From positions 310,001 through 374,000 of the forward strand of contig CAWBGI010000001.1 of NCBI GenBank assembly GCA_963788225.1: a DNA stretch of 64,000 nucleotides. Reading direction: 5' to 3'. The notes beneath the pieces were generated by a model. It was not told where the DNA came from. It saw nothing but the letters and a program-made list of their open reading frames with translations, and searched no databases. The stretch is from Sulfotelmatobacter sp963788225 (GTDB lineage Bacteria; Acidobacteriota; Terriglobia; Terriglobales; Acidobacteriaceae). Position numbers and translations under genes: made by a program. This document shows, one piece after another, positions 25,997 through 34,212 of this stretch (its first letter is position 1; each line of letters starts with the position of its first letter).

Positions 25997-26012
25997 TGTG
26001 AGAGGTTTCACG
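25997..26012. promoter_or_regulatory. Crp-like operator 3 (TGTGA-GAGGTT-TCACG)
   Basis: One base off consensus; centred 110 bases upstream of the SatP ATG. With operator 2 it forms a tandem pair on the same helix face. Confidence 0.75.
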
Positions 26013-26114
26013 AACAATGTGTTCGACCTGCCTTAGCAATGCGGAGCGCGATGTGCGGCAGCTCCTGGTCCTTCGGCCTGGATAATAAGAACAATCGTTT
26101 AAGGAGACAACGAT

Positions 26115-26684
26115 ATGGCAGAGTTAACAGACAGCGGTATGTTGAAGGAGTGGTGGGCGAACCCGGCCGTCGTGGGGCTGATGGGTTTCGGCTTGACGAC
26201 CATGGCGACAGGTTTGCATAACGTTGGATACTGGAGTGCCGGACCGACCCTGGCGCTGGCAATCTGCTTCGGGGGTACCGCGCAATTCATCGCTGGAATC
26301 GTGGACCTTCGAAAGGGCAGCATCTTCGGCGGGTCTGCGTTTATGTCCTACGGCGCCTTTTGGTGGTCGCTGTTCGTGCTGCTGTACGTGCAGCCGAAGA
26401 CAGGCATCCCCGCGGGTCATCCTGAGGAACTAGGTTTCTTCCTCATGTGGACGCTGTTCACGTTGGCTTTTTGTGTTGCGGTCCAAGGTGTCGGGAAATT
26501 CCTGGCGGTCCTGTTCTGGCTCCTTTTGCTGGCTTTCATTCTGCTGGACTTCGTGGTCTTGGGCAAGTGTCCGGCGCCTGTGGCGGGATGGGAGATCTTT
26601 GTCGTAGGCTTGCTCGCCTGGTATATCGCCATGGCAACGTTGGCGAACACAGTCTACAAAAGGAAGGTTCTACCGCTTTCTTAG
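26115..26684 (+). CDS. satP: Acetate transporter, SatP/YaaH (GPR1/FUN34/YaaH) family
   Basis: 189 residues with six hydrophobic segments, the normal size for the family. The signature near the N-terminus reads NPAVVGL (Asn16-Leu22) instead of the common NPAPLGL, followed by MGFGLTTMATGLHN. Other family landmarks are FGGTAQFIAGIVDLRKG and FMSYGAFWWSL. Members carry acetate and sometimes succinate across the inner membrane as hexameric channels. The ATG is preceded by AAGGAG. It converges on the acetyl-CoA synthetase gene and lies downstream of three Crp-like operators, consistent with acetate scavenging when better carbon is absent. Confidence 0.92.
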   Translation: MAELTDSGMLKEWWANPAVVGLMGFGLTTMATGLHNVGYWSAGPTLALAICFGGTAQFIAGIVDLRKGSIFGGSAFMSYGAFWWSLFVLLYVQPKTGIPAGHPEELGFFLMWTLFTLAFCVAVQGVGKFLAVLFWLLLLAFILLDFVVLGKCPAPVAGWEIFVVGLLAWYIAMATLANTVYKRKVLPLS

Positions 26685-26870
26685 GATCGTAGATTCGGCG
26701 GCTGGCCGTGAAGCGGGACGAGGCTGGTTTGCACAACAACTCGAAGGGATGCATAGCGAAGGCGCTGCGGAGCCGGCACCCGTCCTTCTTCTGATCTAAG
26801 CACGGCTTGGTGATGCCGCGATTGTGTGAATGATTTCCCTCGCTGAGCAAAGGCACAAAACGCCGCAGGA

Positions 26871-26900
26871 GCAAACCCCGGAGATTTTCCCGGGGTTTGC
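26871..26900. terminator. Hairpin between convergent satP and acs
   Basis: An 11-bp perfect stem GCAAACCCCGG / CCGGGGTTTGC with an 8-base loop (26882-26889) lies 16 bases beyond the acs stop. There is no T run on either strand, so termination strength is uncertain. The preceding 170 bases after satP hold nothing else recognisable. Confidence 0.55.
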
Positions 26901-26915
26901 CCTGAGGTGTGGATT

Positions 26916-29024
26916 TTATTCCTCGGTCCCGAATCTCTTGAGATCTTCGGGGCCGTCCGCCACCGCAACCGTTTCTTTGCCCTGAACCAGTACTCGGATG
27001 CTTTCCACCACGTCAGGATTGGCCAACGTCGTGATATCTCCGGTGTTCATGTTATTGGAGAGAGCAGCAAGAATACGGCGCATGAGCTTGCCGGAACGTG
27101 TCTTGGGCATATCCGGAACGATGTGGATCTGCTTCGGACGGGCAATCTTGCCAATGATGGTTTCAATGGCCGTGTTGACCTTGTTCACAATCGCCGGACT
27201 AGCTTGGATACCGGGCTTCAGAGCGATGTAGACTTCGGGCACGCGGCCCTTGATCTCGTCTGCCACGGGCACCACCGCAGCTTCTGCCACCTCGGAAACC
27301 GTCAGGCACGCAGACTCGATTTCCTTGGTGCCCAGGCGGTGGCCGGCGACGTTAATGACATCATCGACGCGGCCGAGAATGCGGAAGTAGCCGTCGGCGG
27401 CCAGCACAGCTCCGTCCGCCGCAAAATACGGCCAGTCATGCCAATCCTTGCTGTTGCGATTCTTGCAATATTTTGCGAAGTACTGGGTAACGAAGCGGTC
27501 GCGATCGCCCCAAATGGTTTGCATGATCCCGGGCCAGGGATTGCGGATGCAAATGTTGCCCGCCTTGTTTGATCCCGCCGCAACTTCCTGCCCGTTTTCG
27601 TCGATGATCACGGGGTAGATTCCAGGCACGCCTGGGCCCGCGCTACCCGGCTTCATGGGATCCATCGCCGGTTTCGTGCTGCACAGGAAACCGCCGTTCT
27701 CCGTCTGCCACCAGGTGTCGACAATGACTGCTTCACCCTTGCCGACGGTTTCGTAGTACCACCGCCAGACTTCTGGCTCGATGGGCTCTCCCACCGTGGT
27801 CATGTGCTTGAAATGGTAGTTGTACTTGACGGGTTCATCGTGTCCAGCTTTGCGCAACATGCGAATGGCCGTGGGCGAAGTGTGGAAGATGTTGACATCC
27901 AGGCGTTCGGCGATTCTCCACACTCTGCCGGCATCCGGGTAGGTCGGGACACCTTCATAGAGCACGCTGGTAGCAGCCAGAGCCAGCGGACCGTAAACGA
28001 TGTAGGAGTGGCCCGTGATCCAGCCAATGTCGGCCATGCACCAGTACACATCCTCGGGATGAATGTCCTGGATGTATTTCGAGGTGCCGGTCACATAGGC
28101 GAGGTAGCCGCCGGTGCGATGCTGGCAGCCTTTCGGTTTTCCCGTGCTGCCGCTGGTATACATGAGAAACAGCGGAGCTTCCGCATCCATGGGGACGGGA
28201 GCCACGATTTCGCCTTTGTATTTCGGGAGCACTTCGTCAACAAAGAAATCGCGCCCTTTCACAAACGGCGAAGCGGAGGCGTTCTGGCCGGCGTGGCGCC
28301 TCCAGACCAGGACCTTGTCCACAGTCTGGCCTTCCTTCTTGGCAGTGCTCAGTGCGAGGTCGGCGGCCGCTTTGTGGTCAATCATCTTGCCGTTGCGATA
28401 GTAACCATCCATCGTGATCAGGATGTGGCTTTGCGAATCAGCGACGCGCGTGCCGCAAGCCTCGCCGCTGAAGCCCCCAAACACGACCGAGTGGATCACG
28501 CCCAGACGGGCGCAGGCCAGCATGGTGATCGGCAACTCAGGAACCATCGGCATGTGAATGGTGACGCGATCGCCGCTCTTCAGGCCGCAGAAATCGCGTA
28601 GCAGCGCCGCGAATTCGTTCACTCTTACATAGAGTTCGCGGTAAGTGACGGATACCGGCGCTTCGGATTCCGGTTCCGCGACAAAAATCAGCGCCGCTTT
28701 GTTCTTGTACTTGGCCAAATGCCGGTCAATGCAGTTGTAGGAGGCGTTGATCTTGCCGCCTACGAACCATTTCCAGAACGGCGGATCACTGGTGTCCAGC
28801 GTGGTATTCCAGTACTTGTCCCAAGTCAGCAGGTCGGCGTACTCCCGGAAGCATTCCGGATAGTTCTTTTCACTGAAGCGCTCGATGACGCTGGGATCGG
28901 TCAGATTCGCCTGGCCGACGAATTTCGCGGGAGGATAGTAATACTCTTCTTCCCGCCAATGGACTGCAATCTGAGCTTCGGTGGCCTCGCTCACCACTTG
29001 TGGTTTCGGACGTATCTCAGCCAT
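26916..29024 (-). CDS. acs: Acetyl-CoA synthetase (AMP-forming)
   Basis: 702 residues, slightly longer than the usual ~650 because of extra N- and C-terminal sequence. It activates acetate with ATP and CoA via acetyl-AMP. Visible: the phosphate loop YTSGSTGKPKG (about residue 288), the acetate-pocket motif DTWWQTENGG with the tryptophan that limits the substrate to short acids, VDDVINVAGHRLGT-EIESA, and the C-terminal KTRSGKLMRR whose lysine is the usual acetylation site. The C-terminal tail (LVQGKETVAVADGPEDLKRFG) is extra. It is downstream of an OFA-type transporter on the same strand and converges on satP. Confidence 0.95.
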   Translation of the reverse strand: MAEIRPKPQVVSEATEAQIAVHWREEEYYYPPAKFVGQANLTDPSVIERFSEKNYPECFREYADLLTWDKYWNTTLDTSDPPFWKWFVGGKINASYNCIDRHLAKYKNKAALIFVAEPESEAPVSVTYRELYVRVNEFAALLRDFCGLKSGDRVTIHMPMVPELPITMLACARLGVIHSVVFGGFSGEACGTRVADSQSHILITMDGYYRNGKMIDHKAAADLALSTAKKEGQTVDKVLVWRRHAGQNASASPFVKGRDFFVDEVLPKYKGEIVAPVPMDAEAPLFLMYTSGSTGKPKGCQHRTGGYLAYVTGTSKYIQDIHPEDVYWCMADIGWITGHSYIVYGPLALAATSVLYEGVPTYPDAGRVWRIAERLDVNIFHTSPTAIRMLRKAGHDEPVKYNYHFKHMTTVGEPIEPEVWRWYYETVGKGEAVIVDTWWQTENGGFLCSTKPAMDPMKPGSAGPGVPGIYPVIIDENGQEVAAGSNKAGNICIRNPWPGIMQTIWGDRDRFVTQYFAKYCKNRNSKDWHDWPYFAADGAVLAADGYFRILGRVDDVINVAGHRLGTKEIESACLTVSEVAEAAVVPVADEIKGRVPEVYIALKPGIQASPAIVNKVNTAIETIIGKIARPKQIHIVPDMPKTRSGKLMRRILAALSNNMNTGDITTLANPDVVESIRVLVQGKETVAVADGPEDLKRFGTEE

Positions 29025-29091
29025 ATTGGTTCATCCTCATGTCTCTGAATTTGTAAATTCAATCTCGATAGTCCTTCGCTGTTATTTTTCC

Positions 29092-29129
29092 GGGTTGAAG
29101 GAGCGCGCCCTCGCGCTCCCTTCAAGCCC
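29092..29129. other. Intercistronic hairpin between the MFS gene and acs
   Basis: GGGTTGAAGGAGCGCG and CGCGCTCCCTTCAAGCCC pair over most of their length around a CCCT loop. No T run follows on the minus strand, so it looks like an RNA-stability or attenuation hairpin within the MFS-acs unit. Confidence 0.45.
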
Positions 29130-29175
29130 CTATGATGGAACATTCTGCACTTCCCCTGCAATGGCTTCGGAAAGC

Positions 29176-30450
29176 TCAGGCTGCCGACGGCGCCCGGCTT
29201 CCTGACAGCCTGCCCTGCGGCACGGCCGGGCGTTTGGCTGCCAGTTCACAGATCAGAGCAACTGCCGCCAGACCCGCTGCCGAGTAGAATGCCATCTGGT
29301 AGTTGTGGTACTTGTCGAACATCCAACCGCCGATGCGGCCACCGAGCAGGCCGGCTACCCCCCAGGCAGTGAATAGCATGCCATAGTTGATGCCCAAGTT
29401 CTTGGTGCCCCAGAAGTCGGCTGCCGTTGACCCGTTCACCGAAAGCTGCGTGCCATAGCACCAGTAAACGATGAACAGCATCACGAACAGACCCACTACG
29501 TTACTGCCCACGTAGTACAGAATGGGCATGGAAATCATGGAGATGCCGATCATCAGGCGCAAGACATTGATGCGGCCCAACGCATCCGACATCCAGCCCG
29601 AAAAGATGCGGCCCATGGCGTTTCCTGCCGCGCCCACAACCAAGCCAAAGGCAGCCAGGGTGGTGCCGGGGATGCCCACGCTCTTGGCGAAGGGCACTAG
29701 CTGGCTGATGACCATGAGACCGGCCGCGCAGCCAAACGCGTACGCTACCCACAACAAGTAGAACGACGGTGTTTGCAGCACTTCGCCGGGGGTGAAGTCA
29801 TAGGTGCTGGCCGCAGCCTTGGAAGCCGGAGCAGGCGTCCAGCCCGCGGGCTTGTAGCCAGCCGGTGGGTTCTTCAGCAGGAACGCACCAAATACCGTCA
29901 TTACAAAGAAGATCACGCCCAGGACCTGAAAAGTGGTGCGCCAGCCAAAGTGCGGAATGAGGTAGCTGGCAGCCAGCGGGCCAAAGATGGCTGAACCGCC
30001 GCCATAACCGGCAACTGCCAGTCCCACCGCGAGACCGCGCTTGTCCGGGAACCACTTGGACATGACAGGAATCGGGGTGGCGTAGCCAAAACCGTTGCCC
30101 AATCCCCCGAGGGCGCCGAAGAAAATGAAAAACTTGGTCAGGCTGTCGGCAGTAGAGCAGAGGAAAAATCCCAGGCTCACCAGAATGGCGCCAATCAGGG
30201 AAATTCTGAAGGGCCCAAGTTTATCCTGCAGCCGGCCAGCGACTATGAAGGTTAGCGCGAAGACCACCACCGCGATGATGAACACGTTGGAGGTATCAGC
30301 CCGCTTCCAATGGAATTCCTTTTCTAACGGCGCCACAAAAACACTCCAGGCATAGAGTGAGCCCAGTGCCAAGTTCATGGACACCCCGCCGACTACGCGC
30401 CACCACCGACTTATGCCATCTGTACCGGACGCAATATTTTCGTTAGCCAC
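29176..30450 (-). CDS. MFS transporter, oxalate/formate antiporter-like (OFA family)
   Basis: 424 residues with twelve hydrophobic segments. The N-terminal motif NLALGSLYAWSVFVAPLEKEF and the GFGYATPIPVMSKWFPDKRGLAVGLAVAGYGGGSA block are characteristic of the OFA group (oxalate:formate antiporter and related monocarboxylate carriers). The GTG at 30450 (VANENIAS) is preceded by AAAGGAG; an upstream in-frame start at 30507 would add an uncharacteristic leader. It precedes acs on the same strand by 151 bases, so it is likely a carrier for an organic acid fed into acetyl-CoA metabolism. The exact substrate (lactate, formate, oxalate, others) is not decidable here. Confidence 0.88.
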   Translation of the reverse strand: MANENIASGTDGISRWWRVVGGVSMNLALGSLYAWSVFVAPLEKEFHWKRADTSNVFIIAVVVFALTFIVAGRLQDKLGPFRISLIGAILVSLGFFLCSTADSLTKFFIFFGALGGLGNGFGYATPIPVMSKWFPDKRGLAVGLAVAGYGGGSAIFGPLAASYLIPHFGWRTTFQVLGVIFFVMTVFGAFLLKNPPAGYKPAGWTPAPASKAAASTYDFTPGEVLQTPSFYLLWVAYAFGCAAGLMVISQLVPFAKSVGIPGTTLAAFGLVVGAAGNAMGRIFSGWMSDALGRINVLRLMIGISMISMPILYYVGSNVVGLFVMLFIVYWCYGTQLSVNGSTAADFWGTKNLGINYGMLFTAWGVAGLLGGRIGGWMFDKYHNYQMAFYSAAGLAAVALICELAAKRPAVPQGRLSGSRAPSAA

Positions 30451-30635
30451 AAGTTTTTCTCCTTTACAGAAAGTGAAATGAGAACCGGGAGCGGTTTTTC
30501 TTGACAACCACCGAGACTCCCGTACGGCTCCTGCGTACTGACTAATCGGACGAAAAACAAATCTCGAGCAAAATCAGAAAGCCCTTCAACCTCAGGCAGA
30601 AGCTCAAATCTCGCCAGCAACTCCACTCCGGCGGC

Positions 30636-31424
30636 TCACGGCTGAGTCTTCTGCAGATTAGCTGTAACGTTCAGTACTGCACCCGCCTCCACCGTCAGCT
30701 CCCGTTTCCACTCGGCAAACCCTGGCATGGAAAAAGAGACGACATGCGTCCCGGTACTCAGGGGAATTTCGGAGGGCGTGCTGCCCACGTATTTGCCGTC
30801 CACATTAATGTCTGCGCCAGGGGGGGTCGAACTGAAATTACACTTCACTTTCTCCGAAACTTTCTCGGGAGAAACTTGCTGCGCCGCAACAGCAGCCGAA
30901 GGTGGTGCTGGCGCGGGAGCCGGCGCCGCTGAACTTTGCCGGGGTGCGGGTGTGGCTGCCGCCGGAACTGGCTGAGCTGCCACGGCGGCGCTAGCTGCCG
31001 GCGGACCAGCCTTTCCTTCCGTATCTACCAGCGTGTATAACTGCCTTCGCGCCTTGCCCTTGTCATCCACATAGTAGACTTCAAGGCCGTGCTTCTCTCT
31101 CCTGGCGTCGAAAGTTGCGCCCTTAGGCAACGGCATGCACGCGGAATACTTTGACTCAATGGTGCAACTGATACGGAACGGTGGCTGGTTGCCTTCTTGC
31201 ACAAGCAAGGTACTCACCAGTGGCACGTTAGTAGTGGAACGGCAATATGCGTCGAACGTGAGTTGTTCGCAATTCTGGGGAACGCCGTTGTTGTCAGGGG
31301 TCGACGCTCGAGTTGCAGAATCCAGAACCGTGATCCGAATCGTGTTTTTCAGCGAAGATGCGTTCGCTAACATGGCCACCAACGCAAGACCCGCTTGCAA
31401 AGCTGCAATTCTACGCATACTCAT
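30636..31424 (-). CDS. PEGA domain-containing exported protein
   Basis: 262 residues from ATG 31424 (GGAGGAG upstream); a frame from 31544 extends further but lacks a start context. Signal peptide: MRRIAALQAGLALVAMLANAS-S. Residues ~25-140 form an unnamed domain with four cysteines (NCEQLTFDAYC, SCTIESKYSAC). A Pro/Ala/Gln linker (about 150-195) leads to a C-terminal PEGA repeat: STPPGADINVDGKYVGSTPSEIPLSTGTH then GFAEWKRELTVEAG. PEGA domains resemble surface-layer or carbohydrate-contact modules; function unknown. It lies between the porin and the OFA transporter on the same strand and may be an accessory envelope protein of that set. Confidence 0.85.
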   Translation of the reverse strand: MSMRRIAALQAGLALVAMLANASSLKNTIRITVLDSATRASTPDNNGVPQNCEQLTFDAYCRSTTNVPLVSTLLVQEGNQPPFRISCTIESKYSACMPLPKGATFDARREKHGLEVYYVDDKGKARRQLYTLVDTEGKAGPPAASAAVAAQPVPAAATPAPRQSSAAPAPAPAPPSAAVAAQQVSPEKVSEKVKCNFSSTPPGADINVDGKYVGSTPSEIPLSTGTHVVSFSMPGFAEWKRELTVEAGAVLNVTANLQKTQP

Positions 31425-31677
31425 CAGACCAACTCCTCCAAGCACTGCGGATGCATCGTTCGCATGCCTGGTTCTCCCAAACGATTCTGGAAGCCAGTCT
31501 CGCAGGCTCGGTACATTTTGCTCCCGCTGGCATGTCTCGCACAATAGCGAGCCCGCTGGAGGAAGTTTGGGAGGACAGACTCACCTGCGGGCCGTCGCCC
31601 GAGTGGTGCCCGTCCCCTTCTCTTGGCAGCCGGTGTGTCCTCAATCCGCACCGGCCATTCCGATCATCCGGCCAAGC

Positions 31678-31705
31678 CCCAGCGGGCCAGATTTGGCCCG
31701 CTGGG
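31678..31705. terminator. Hairpin after the porin gene
   Basis: A 12-bp perfect stem (31678-31689 and 31694-31705, core CCAGCGGGCCA) with a GATT loop lies 14 bases past the porin stop. No T tract follows on the minus strand; probably a transcript-end or stability hairpin. Confidence 0.55.
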
Positions 31706-31718
31706 TGAAAGAGCCGGT

Positions 31719-33758
31719 CTAGAACGTAAAGATCGGCCCGAACTCGCTTCGGTGATCTTGCCATTCGTTGGATGGAGTTCCGGCAATTGTGTATGAGGTA
31801 AAGGGTGCCCCAAGAGGGTACTGCGCATCGAGACGGCTGGCGTAGACCGACTGCTCGAAGGCGAACGTGGCCCAAGGGTTGATTTTGTAGTACAGCGTTG
31901 CTATAGCCGCCTTGCCCATCCTGAGCGGCAGCGGGGACGCAGCAACATTGAGGAAGTTGGGGTTGTCGATCTCGCGATGCACCACTTGGTCCTTGCCGAT
32001 CGTGAAGGATAGCTGCCAGCCCGCGTTGTGGCCTTTCGGATTGGCGTTAAACCACCGGGAAAGCGGCAAGCCGAGTTGGGCGAACCCGCCAAACCCCTGG
32101 ATGGGCTTCTCCGGAGCAACCACGACGTTCCCGGCCGCGTTCGTACCGAGTACGGCGGGACCGGCAGCAGTGAGCGTACCGCCATCGAGAGTGGGGAACG
32201 GCGCTGTTACGTTAGTCAGCCCGCTCACATCGGTGGCGAAAGAGTTGATTTGGCCGCCGAAGTAGAAGCGCAGGTCGGCTCCCTTATAAGCGGTCGCCAC
32301 CAAGGTAAACCAGCGGGTGGGGATTTGCGCCACGATTTGGCCGCCCCACATTTTGCTGGAAGCCTCAAAGCCGGTATTACAGTAGCTGGTGTAGCCACTC
32401 AAGGCGCAGGTTTCCGTCCCTAGAGTTGACGAAACCTCCGCGCCGGAAATAAGCGATGTGCGCCTGGAGTAGAACCCGGCCAGTGCGATCTGCGCCGGGG
32501 CGACGCCCGGCGCTTTGTCAACCTGGTAACTCAAGGCCACCCTACCTTCATACTCGGGTCGGTCGGAATCGGCGCCCTCGCGCTCTCCTTCCCCGAGTTG
32601 TTGCGCCAAGCTTCCCGTCCCGAGCTTCAGGATTTGACCTGTGCTCGGCATCATGATCCCAAATTGCGGTTCGAAGTTGACGTGGTGTTCTTTGTTCAGC
32701 GTATATATGAAGCCGCCCCGCAGTTGTGGCGAACGGGTGTAAATGTTGCCCCAATATGCGCCATTGAAGGTGGTTTCCACTATGTTTTCCAGTGCGCCGG
32801 ATCCGAAAAGGGTCCAGTCCTGTCCACCGACGAAGAAAATGTCAGTGTTCTCGCTGGCGTGGTAATCCAGGCGAACGAATGCCAAACGCAGTTGTGGCAT
32901 ATTGCTGCGAATCGAGGAAACGTCGCGGTTGTTGACTTCGCTGAAGTTGCCTTCGAAGTCGCCCTCGATCTTGCCGGTAATCGTCAGGTTCTTCGAAATG
33001 TCCGGCCATTCCAGGTTGAGCCCGAAGCGCGTGGACCGCGCCTTGATGTGGACCTCCGGGTCCGCCGTTGGCCCGGTGTTGGTAAAACCGCACCCGGCGC
33101 AATTCAGAAACAGGCCGGGAAACGGGAAGTCGTCGCCATCGGGGTCGCTGCTGTCATGGACGACCGTCGCCTTGATGAAGCCGTAAGGCGCCAGCGTGAG
33201 CGGGCCAGCCTTAATTCCATTCAGACCGCCGGTCTTGGGCGGGTCAACTGGGAACACCCGGACCGGAGCAATCGCCGGAACCACAGCCGGTGCAGCTGGT
33301 TTCGTTTCCTTGGCCATTTGCGGCGCGGGCGTGGGTTCCGGTCTTGAGCTGGAAACCGAGACGGTTTCCGGAACCGCAACGGGAGCCGCTGCGGGGGCGG
33401 AGGGTTGTGCTGCCGGGCTGGCCGCTGCGGACAAATCGGCTGCGCTCACTATTCCCTTATGCGAGAGTGCTTCTACGAGTGCTTGAAATTGAGCGTTGGG
33501 CGCGGCATTTCGAATGGCGTTGGCTTCGTTGGGCGCCAGAACGCCTTTCATCACCAGCACTCCAAGTAATGCTGTAACGTTGGCATCACCCGAGGCGGTG
33601 GTCAGGCTCGGACTAGCCGCGGGGGGAGCAGCTTCCGCGCTGGTTGAGTTGCTTGAATTCTCTTTTGCTGTTTTCGCATCGTTGCTTCCTGCCATGACAG
33701 GCACAGCCGTGATGGCAAGCATTAACAGGCTTAAGAACCACTTTCTCAACGTCGACAT
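31719..33758 (-). CDS. DcaP-like outer-membrane porin
   Basis: 679 residues. A signal peptide (MSTLRKWFLSLLMLAITAVPVMA) is followed by a helical N-terminal segment (VTALLGVLVMKGVLAPNEANAI, residues ~55-110) and a Pro/Ala-rich linker (~115-170). From about residue 180 there is a beta-barrel: GPLTLAPYGFIKATVVHDSS, then RSTRFGLNLEWPDISKNLTITGKIEGDFEG and the DYHASENTDIFFVGGQDWTLF block, which recall DcaP-type trimeric porins for dicarboxylates and other small anions. The last residue is Phe (GPIFTF), the usual barrel signal. It diverges from the second acyl-CoA synthetase across two Crp-like sites, so it probably admits the acids used by this island. Confidence 0.85.
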   Translation of the reverse strand: MSTLRKWFLSLLMLAITAVPVMAGSNDAKTAKENSSNSTSAEAAPPAASPSLTTASGDANVTALLGVLVMKGVLAPNEANAIRNAAPNAQFQALVEALSHKGIVSAADLSAAASPAAQPSAPAAAPVAVPETVSVSSSRPEPTPAPQMAKETKPAAPAVVPAIAPVRVFPVDPPKTGGLNGIKAGPLTLAPYGFIKATVVHDSSDPDGDDFPFPGLFLNCAGCGFTNTGPTADPEVHIKARSTRFGLNLEWPDISKNLTITGKIEGDFEGNFSEVNNRDVSSIRSNMPQLRLAFVRLDYHASENTDIFFVGGQDWTLFGSGALENIVETTFNGAYWGNIYTRSPQLRGGFIYTLNKEHHVNFEPQFGIMMPSTGQILKLGTGSLAQQLGEGEREGADSDRPEYEGRVALSYQVDKAPGVAPAQIALAGFYSRRTSLISGAEVSSTLGTETCALSGYTSYCNTGFEASSKMWGGQIVAQIPTRWFTLVATAYKGADLRFYFGGQINSFATDVSGLTNVTAPFPTLDGGTLTAAGPAVLGTNAAGNVVVAPEKPIQGFGGFAQLGLPLSRWFNANPKGHNAGWQLSFTIGKDQVVHREIDNPNFLNVAASPLPLRMGKAAIATLYYKINPWATFAFEQSVYASRLDAQYPLGAPFTSYTIAGTPSNEWQDHRSEFGPIFTF

Positions 33759-33938
33759 AGACGGTGTCTCCTCTTTTTTCCGCCCAACTCAAGCGTGGGC
33801 ACAAAGCGCGGGCACAAAGCAACTGCATCTACACGAGCGATGGCAAGGCACTGCCTTAAGAACCTCGCGGTTCCGGCAAGTTCGGGTCCTGGGTTAAGGA
33901 CATGGACGGGAACGCTACGTTGTTTTGAAAAACCCCGC

Positions 33939-33954
33939 TGTGACGGCGGTCACA
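33939..33954. promoter_or_regulatory. Crp-like operator 4 (TGTGA-CGGCGG-TCACA)
   Basis: A second exact match to TGTGA-N6-TCACA, located 181 bases upstream of the porin ATG and 259 bases before the synthetase ATG, between the divergent genes. Confidence 0.8.
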
Positions 33955-34045
33955 GATCACCGTGATTCCTATCAACTGCCCCTTTAAAAAAGTGTTCGAA
34001 ACTCAAAGGCCCAGATGGTTCTCTTGTTGTGGAAACACACTGTTG

Positions 34046-34061
34046 TGTGATCTGCATCACT
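34046..34061. promoter_or_regulatory. Crp-like operator 5 (TGTGA-TCTGCA-TCACT)
   Basis: One base off consensus. It is centred at about 34053.5; a CAAAAT -10-like box at 34083-34088 is placed as expected for activation from -41.5 of a start near 34095, reading toward the synthetase gene at 34213. The -10 box matches only four of six bases, so the start is an inference. Confidence 0.65.
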
Positions 34062-34212
34062 GCGGAGCTTTTAGAGGCGGAGCAAAATCCACGCCATCTT
34101 GTTAGCAGTCACCGCATCCTAGGGAGGTCCGCATGAATGCCCGGGAGACTTCCTTGCTGCTTTGCGGGGCCCGATCGAAAAATCCAGGGTGAGGGTAATT
34201 AAGGAGAAGACA

